Assembly: GCA_013180625.2 (NCBI GenBank)
Contig: SNVD02004713.1
Span: forward strand, 62,001 to 126,000
Direction of reading: 5' to 3'
DNA from: Boswellia sacra
Taxonomy: Eukaryota > Streptophyta > Magnoliopsida > Sapindales > Burseraceae
DNA: 64,000 nt
Under the pieces are notes generated by a model. It saw only the letters and a list, made by a program, of their open reading frames with translations. It made no database searches and was not told the DNA's origin. The first letter of the stretch is position 1; each line of letters opens with the position of its first letter. A program made the position numbers and the translations under genes. Of this stretch, positions 58,101-64,000 are shown one piece after another.

Positions 58101-61100
58101 AGCCAAACTTGCTTGGATTGTTCATATTATTGCTGCTATTCTTAAAATAAAACAATGTACTGGTTGTAGGTAAAATCTTCTTCCAGTTGTTACTTATTAT
58201 TTTTTTTTTCACAACATCATTTTCTAGAAGCCAAAAGATTTTTTAATGGTGTTTATTTATATTTAATTACGTTTGTCTGTGCAGCATGGAATCACAAGAA
58301 GTTCTTGATGCAGAACTTTCAGCTCGTGTTTTGCAAGTGATAAATGTCACTGATAGTGGCCGACATAGCAAGGTATATCGTAGGAAGAATTGTGTTTAGA
58401 TTATATGAACTTGTTGGATTCAGCTTTTGCAATATTCACTTAATTTTCTTTTCATTGTTAGAGGTATCGTGAATTGAGTAAGCAGAGACTTGATCGGGCA
58501 ATTCTCACCTTCTTTCAGAATTTCAGAAAGTCTTATGTGGGAGATCAAGCTATGCATTCCTCCAAGGTAATTAAGTTTCTCTATGTTCTTCAATGCCTTT
58601 TTTCTTTATGTGTCTGCATATCCTTTGAGGCTCTCTCTCTGTTGCAGCAGCTTTATGCCCGGTTATCTGAGCTTCTTGGACTTCATGATCATCTTCTACT
58701 ACTGAATGTAATTGTGGAGAAGATTGCTACAAACCTCAAGTGTTACACTGAGGTGATTGCTTTTATTTTTGCTTTCTGCTTCATCATATTATTCTGGGAA
58801 TTCTACTAATATCTAAATTTTTTCCTAATTTCAGAGTGAGGAGGTTATTGATCATACATTAAGTTTGTTCTTGGAGCTGGCATCTGGGTTAGTATTATGA
58901 CCTCAGTTTCTGGAAATATTGGAGCCGCCCTTCAGTTTTGTTTTATAAACTTCACATAATCCCCTTGATAGTTTTTAGTTTGTATGACTACTGTATTTCT
59001 TTTTTTCAGTATATGACTGGAAAGCTGCTTTTGAAGTTGGATACCATCAAGTTCATAGTTGCAAATCACACTGTAATTCCATCTGTAACATTATTTCAGT
59101 AATTCATTACTCTTTAGTTTAATGTATTTGTTTAAAACTAAATCCCTCTGTTTGAATTTCTTATTTCAGAGAGAGCATTTTCCTTTTTTGGAAGAATATA
59201 GATGCTCTCGCAACAGAACAACTTTTTACTACACCATTGGCTGGTTGATTTTCATGGAGGATAGCCCTGTGAAATTTAAGTCTTCAACGGATCCACTTTT
59301 ACAAGTAAAAATACTCCCTTTCTTTCTTCATGTGCTGTAATAGATCATCTTGACGTGCCTTGTGGATCTCCTCATGTGTCTTAGAAATAGTCGCATACTT
59401 CCTTGAGATTATCTCCTTTTTTTTTTCCCTTCCTTCCAGAAGGAAAGATTACAACAATACTCAGGAACCAATGGTAAACTAATTCATACTGGTCTTAATT
59501 AAAGCACAATGAGAAATATAATTAATTGAAACCAATTGTGATTTTGATATGTTAACAAATCACTCTGATCTTAAATTTTTAACATCTTTTGTCAAGAATT
59601 GAGGCAATCAAAAAATATTTGAAGTGGAATGAGAAAATTTTAGATTATTTGGAAATTAGACATGGAAGTACTAAGCGATTTTTGGAAATTGTATATTCTT
59701 AGTACTTTGAGATTTTTTGGCTTAGGTACATTGTTATTTATTGCTTATAGGGGGCTGTTTTTTTAGCTGTAGAGGGATGGAACATAGGGTATTACCATTA
59801 GGCTTTATGTTATGAGATGTTAAACTTAATGAGAGTATATACTTTGTTCTGCAGTTTATTTAGTGATCTTAAGCTAGTGGTTCACAAGTTTAGTTGACTT
59901 TGCATTACTGGTTTTTTCTTTTAGTTGTTTTTTGGGCATTGAAGTTGCATTTTTGGTGCTTTAGGTTTTCATCAGTTTGGAATCAACCCCTGATTCGATG
60001 TTTCAAACTGAGACGGTGAAGTATGCTTTGATTGGGCTAATGAGGGATCTCAAAGGTATCGCAATGGCCACAAATAGGTTAGTAAGTGTGCAATTTCTTA
60101 ATTTGGTCATTTTTTGACAAGCAGCAACATGATTTCTTTTTCTGGACATCAGTCGCAGAACATATGGGCTTCTATTTGATTGGCTGTATCCAGCACATAT
60201 GCCACTTCTCTTGAAAGGCATCTCACATTGGACTGATACACCAGAGGTACAGGGATATTGTTTATGTTTCACTATGTTGAGATCTCTAACGTGCCAATAA
60301 TCCAGTGTCATTAAATGCTCAACTTAATCATGAGTTTAAACTTCGTAATTTGGTAACTCTTTTTATCAAATTCAATATATTGTGCGTATACCTATTGATA
60401 ATGAACAATGAAAATTGTGGTAATGTCAAAGTTGGTGGGGGGACAGAATGTGAACAAGCAGTTGACCTTAGAAGAAGAATAATTACAAATTACCATCTGG
60501 AACATCAAATACTCCACTCACAGCATCCCTAGAAGAGAACAGAAACATTATAATTTTGAATCGTAGACTCAAATATTTTTGCTTAGCCTGGAATGTATCC
60601 TACTTTTCTGTTTAGCCAACATGTCCCTTTGTGTTCTCTATTCTTGCAATTTGAACTAAAAGTGGCCAATGTAATTTTGGCCCAAACTTAGGGCTATCTG
60701 TGCTATTCGCCCAGTCGTAAGAAACTTGGAATAACAATCAAGATATGTAAAAACATGCAAAGTTTTGCAATTGTCAGAGAAGATCTATTATGGAAGAGTT
60801 TGTTCTAAAGAGTTAACTAATAATCTCTCCTATGTTTACAGTCATTACGTGAGGCCTGTCCTGGAGGTAGTAGCTGTTACATGTGATGTATTCATTTTAT
60901 TAAATTATGGAATATATCCAGCCTTGTCTCCAGATATATGGAGGAAACTTAGGAGAACAAAAAGGGGAAACTACCAAAAAAATTTTGAATCTTGCTGGGA
61001 ATCTTTGGTGTCCAAATCATTGTGTTTGGTCAGTCAAAATAATGGATAGGATTGATGACAGATCAACAAATTGAAACCTATTTGCATGAAAAACCTTGTG

Positions 61101-62224
61101 GGGAATGAAATACCATAGTCTGCTGTCTAACTCCTTTTAGTGTTGTTATTATTAACTTTTCTAAAATCGCTTGTTTTTTTATATATCATTTATATTGTTT
61201 TCAATTTGTTATTAATAACATTGAGTAGTGTCTAATGAGAGTTCTATTTAAATACAAACCTGTTCTGCCAAATGGTAGACTTTATTTTTGACTTAATGCT
61301 ACAGGTTACCACTCCGTTGTTAAAATTCATGGCTGAGTTCGTGTTAAACAAAGCCCAGCGTTTGAATTTTGACTCATCTTCTCCTAATGGCATTCTTCTT
61401 TTTCGGGAAGTTAGTAAGCTAATTGTAGCTTATGGATCAAGGATTTTAGCTCTTCCAAATGCTGCTGATATATATGGCTTCAAGTACAAGGGAATATGGA
61501 TTTGTTTAACTATTCTCTCAAGAGGTTATAATATGAACTATTTTATGTTTTTAACTATAAAATATGGGTGGCTGTCACTTGTTGTGATTGTTGGAAGTTC
61601 ATCAGATGATTGATGTTTGAATGGATGTACCTCTGTTGCTTAAATAAACATGTTGGCATACCAAATTTCTTTGAGAAGTTATTGTGGGTCAATGCACCAA
61701 AGTTGCCTACAGATTCTTTGCTCTTCCACGTTTATTTCTTGTTTATGTGAGCCATTTGTGGATTTCAAGCCTCCCTAGCTATTTTATCTCTTCACCTACT
61801 GCTTGGGACAGTCTTATACTCCTGTTAATAGTTTAAAAAGATAAAAAGCTTTATACTTTTTAGTAGTAAAATGTAATAGAACTGGAAAGAAAGACAGATC
61901 TTTTAGAGCGTGGATAGATCTGATACTTTTATTATTTATTTTTTGCCTGGCATGGTACTTTTAGAGTGTGGACTAGTTTGATATAATATTAGAGTTATGG
62001 CACCGTCGTCACTTAATTGAGTGAACAGCTTTTCATTTAATTACATTTTAGCGTATGGGGGTTGATTCTTTTTCTGCTTTCCTACTGATGCAGCTCTTGC
62101 GGGAAACTATGTCAACTTTGGCGTTTTCGAATTATAAGGTGATAGAGCCCTTGCTGATGCACTTGACATTGCTCTTAAGATGACACTTTCAATTCCCTTG
62201 GCTGACATATTGGCTTTCAGGAAG
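55158..62224 (+). pseudogene. XPO7: Exportin-7 (RanBP16-like) internal fragment with introns
   Basis: Family: HEAT-repeat nuclear export receptor of the importin-beta class. About seventeen exons keep family sequence and GT/AG borders: 55158-55281, 56081-56148, 56921-57007, 57323-57475, 57580-57675, 57867-57926, 58051-58169, 58285-58372, 58462-58566, 58648-58752, 58835-58887, 59010-59072, 59170-59304, 59965-60077, 60153-60246, 61305-61524 and 62094-62224. Examples are GLADHDNYHEYCRLLGRFRV, YARLSELLGLHDHLLLLNVI and REHFPFLEEYRCSRNRTTFY. Stops occur at 55176 (Arg to TGA), 57359 (Trp to TAG), 57583 (Gly to TGA) and 62135 (Tyr to TAA). Both the N-terminal Ran-binding part and the C-terminal portion are missing. 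The 60247-61304 intron is unusually long and may hold an insertion. Confidence 0.92.
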
Positions 62225-62735
62225 GTATGCAAACAGTAGGAACGTCCTGGCCCGACTAGGGATTGCCATTTCTTTATTTGCTGTAAAATATTGTCAAAAT
62301 CAATTGATAAACTGATGCGTGTATGCATATCATTTAGTGTATTGCTTTATATTGTAGAATGTTACGACTGTGTTAAAAATAAAATTTTCTCGTCGCAAGT
62401 GAATACAAATTACATATAAATACATATTGAGTATTATACATTTGCAAATAGGATTGTGGTATTTGATCATTATATTAATAACTGAAGAGGCATTTGCTTT
62501 ATTTTGTATGTGGTACCTAACATTTTGATTATTTTAACATAGTAAATTTGCTATTTCAACTTGGAAGGCTATAGGGAGAGTTGATTAATGCCACTGCTAG
62601 TGCCATCTTCATAACTTTTTTCCATTAATCTTTGAAACTGCAACTGCCACTACCATCGTCCCACTATTGTTGCTACTCTGTAACACCCTTTCAGAAATCA
62701 AATTTCACATGTGATATCTGTATTTTCATTGTAAG

Positions 62736-63790
62736 GAATGATGGTCGTGAATATGTTCTAAGGCGTATTCTTCGTCGAGCTGTTCGATATGGGAGTGAGG
62801 TTCTAAGAGCCTCAGAAGGATTTTTCAATCTGTAGGCATGACTAATATGTATCATTTTGCTTGCTACTCTCTGAGTCTGTGATTGTTTTATTTCATTTAT
62901 TTATTTTTTTTAACAAAAAATATTCCCAACTCCATCTATTGTTCAGAAAATTTTCTGAATATCGGATAAACTTTTTAAAGTTGTTTACTTTTTTCACTAT
63001 AATTATTAGTCATTGGGTTAAATGCAGGCTTGTAAATGTTATGGTGAGAGTGATGGGTGATGTTTTTCCTGAGCTGAAGCAACATGAAGCTCACATTAGG
63101 GAGATTATTGAAGATGAGGAAGCTAGTTTTGGCAAGACTTTGCTTAAAGTAAGCATGAATGTTGTACTGCACAGCCCTTTTTTTTTTCCAGCATTAAACA
63201 GTAATTCTAACACTAATTTATCGCTAAGTTTTCAAGTGTTTCACTTGGTTTGTCCTTAATCACAGCCCATGTGGATTGATAAAGTTTCCCGATTATTCTG
63301 TATGATATTGATAATAAGTATGTGTATGAATAATTAACTTATCTTTATCAAGATTATCCAATGATGAAATTTAGGTATATAATCGCTTTATTTATGTTAG
63401 CTTTTGAAAATTAAATTCTGTTAAGTTAATTTATGTGATTAAAAATGTTTGGAAATGCAATTTTTTTCCTTCTTCTCTTTAATTATTATTATTAATATTA
63501 TTATTACTACTTTTTTTTTCAATTCTAAAATTTTTGAAAAATGTTTGCTTGATAAATGTGTGTGTGTTTGTTGGTTTTTTTTTCTTTTAAATAAATGCTG
63601 AAATGTATCCATTGCACTGTGCGAAAGTTTGCTTGATATTGTCACTTGATCACTTGCATTTCATTCTTAATGAAATTGGATGTTATAAAGCCCTCTGCTT
63701 TACGGAGGAATGATTGATTGTCAACTTTCATTCAGGGAATTGAGAAGTTTAAAAAGGCTGCTCAGGATGTTGGTGTGGATTTGCTTGTGT
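62736..63790 (+). pseudogene. Alanyl-tRNA synthetase fragment
   Basis: Three exons from the middle of plant AlaRS: 62736-62831 ([25 protein letters not shown]), 63028-63148 ([32 protein letters not shown]) and 63736-about 63790 (GIEKFKKAAQDVG), then divergence and a stop (VDLLV*). The splice sites are conserved. The enzyme charges tRNA-Ala. This part corresponds to the region after the aminoacylation core; the catalytic N-terminus and the editing domain are absent. The fragment has the same orientation as the exportin-7 fragment, about 510 bp downstream of its last exon. Confidence 0.9.
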
Positions 63791-64000
63791 AGACCAGACA
63801 TCGAAGGGGCTTTTGGCTAGATCTCTTGTTTATATGGTATGTTGTTTATTTATGTTGGGAGAAATATATATATAAATTTGTAATGCCAAATTCAACAGTC
63901 TTTATCTATGAACTCAAATATTTTTTTTTCTTGGTCATGTTGTATTGACAAGTTTATAATGATAGAATTGAGTGGGATTCAGACCCTTTTCCTCTTTAAT
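63791..64000. other. End of window, no recognisable content
   Basis: AT-rich sequence after the last alanyl-tRNA synthetase exon. No exon or transposon end seen. Confidence 0.4.

Overview
This is a plant nuclear window, most likely from a woody eudicot. Four things show this: LTR retrotransposons primed by initiator-Met tRNA, TRIM elements, plant-type intron-containing genes (mRNA capping enzyme, exportin-7, alanyl-tRNA synthetase, MYB-CC factor), and an EIX2/Cf-type LRR receptor-like protein. The sequence is AT-rich and dominated by transposons and broken genes. Only two long reading frames look intact: the LRR receptor-like protein at 43427-46456 (minus) and a retrotransposon gag at 37418-38500 (plus). 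I did not identify the species.

Layout. 1-720 and 5440-5640 hold two pieces of a decayed LRR receptor-like gene, separated by repeat-rich DNA that includes a TRIM-like element (3553-4316). 6044-16298 is an old chromodomain-bearing Ty3/gypsy element on the minus strand, with 2.8-kb LTRs and degraded gag and pol. 16732-24995 is a dead mRNA capping enzyme gene (copy A). A solo LTR (18097-20834) and a 524-bp TRIM (23724-24247) sit inside its exons. 25547-29969 is a probable 4.4-kb solo LTR. 30865-42221 is a second dead capping enzyme gene (copy B); one of its introns holds a young non-autonomous gag-only Ty3/gypsy element (35117-40730) with a perfect ATACA target duplication. 43427-46456 is the intact LRR receptor-like protein, with a 124-bp tandem duplication over its 3' end. 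47430-48735 contains several families of short tandem repeats.

48801-51244 is a broken Ulp1/C48 cysteine-protease-type gene (minus) that is cut off exactly where a CACTA-type transposon terminus begins (51245). From there to the end of the window lie, all on the plus strand and with introns retained, fragments of at least four unrelated host genes: a MYB-CC (PHR1-like) factor, cobalamin-independent methionine synthase, exportin-7 and alanyl-tRNA synthetase, plus one exon I could not identify. I read this as a multi-gene capture, perhaps by a large CACTA (or other) DNA transposon whose far end is outside the window. This chimera is the most unusual object here.

The cellular genes do not form a pathway. 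The connecting theme is decay: duplicated or captured copies of housekeeping genes disabled by stop codons, frameshifts and insertions, next to one immune-receptor-type gene that appears functional.
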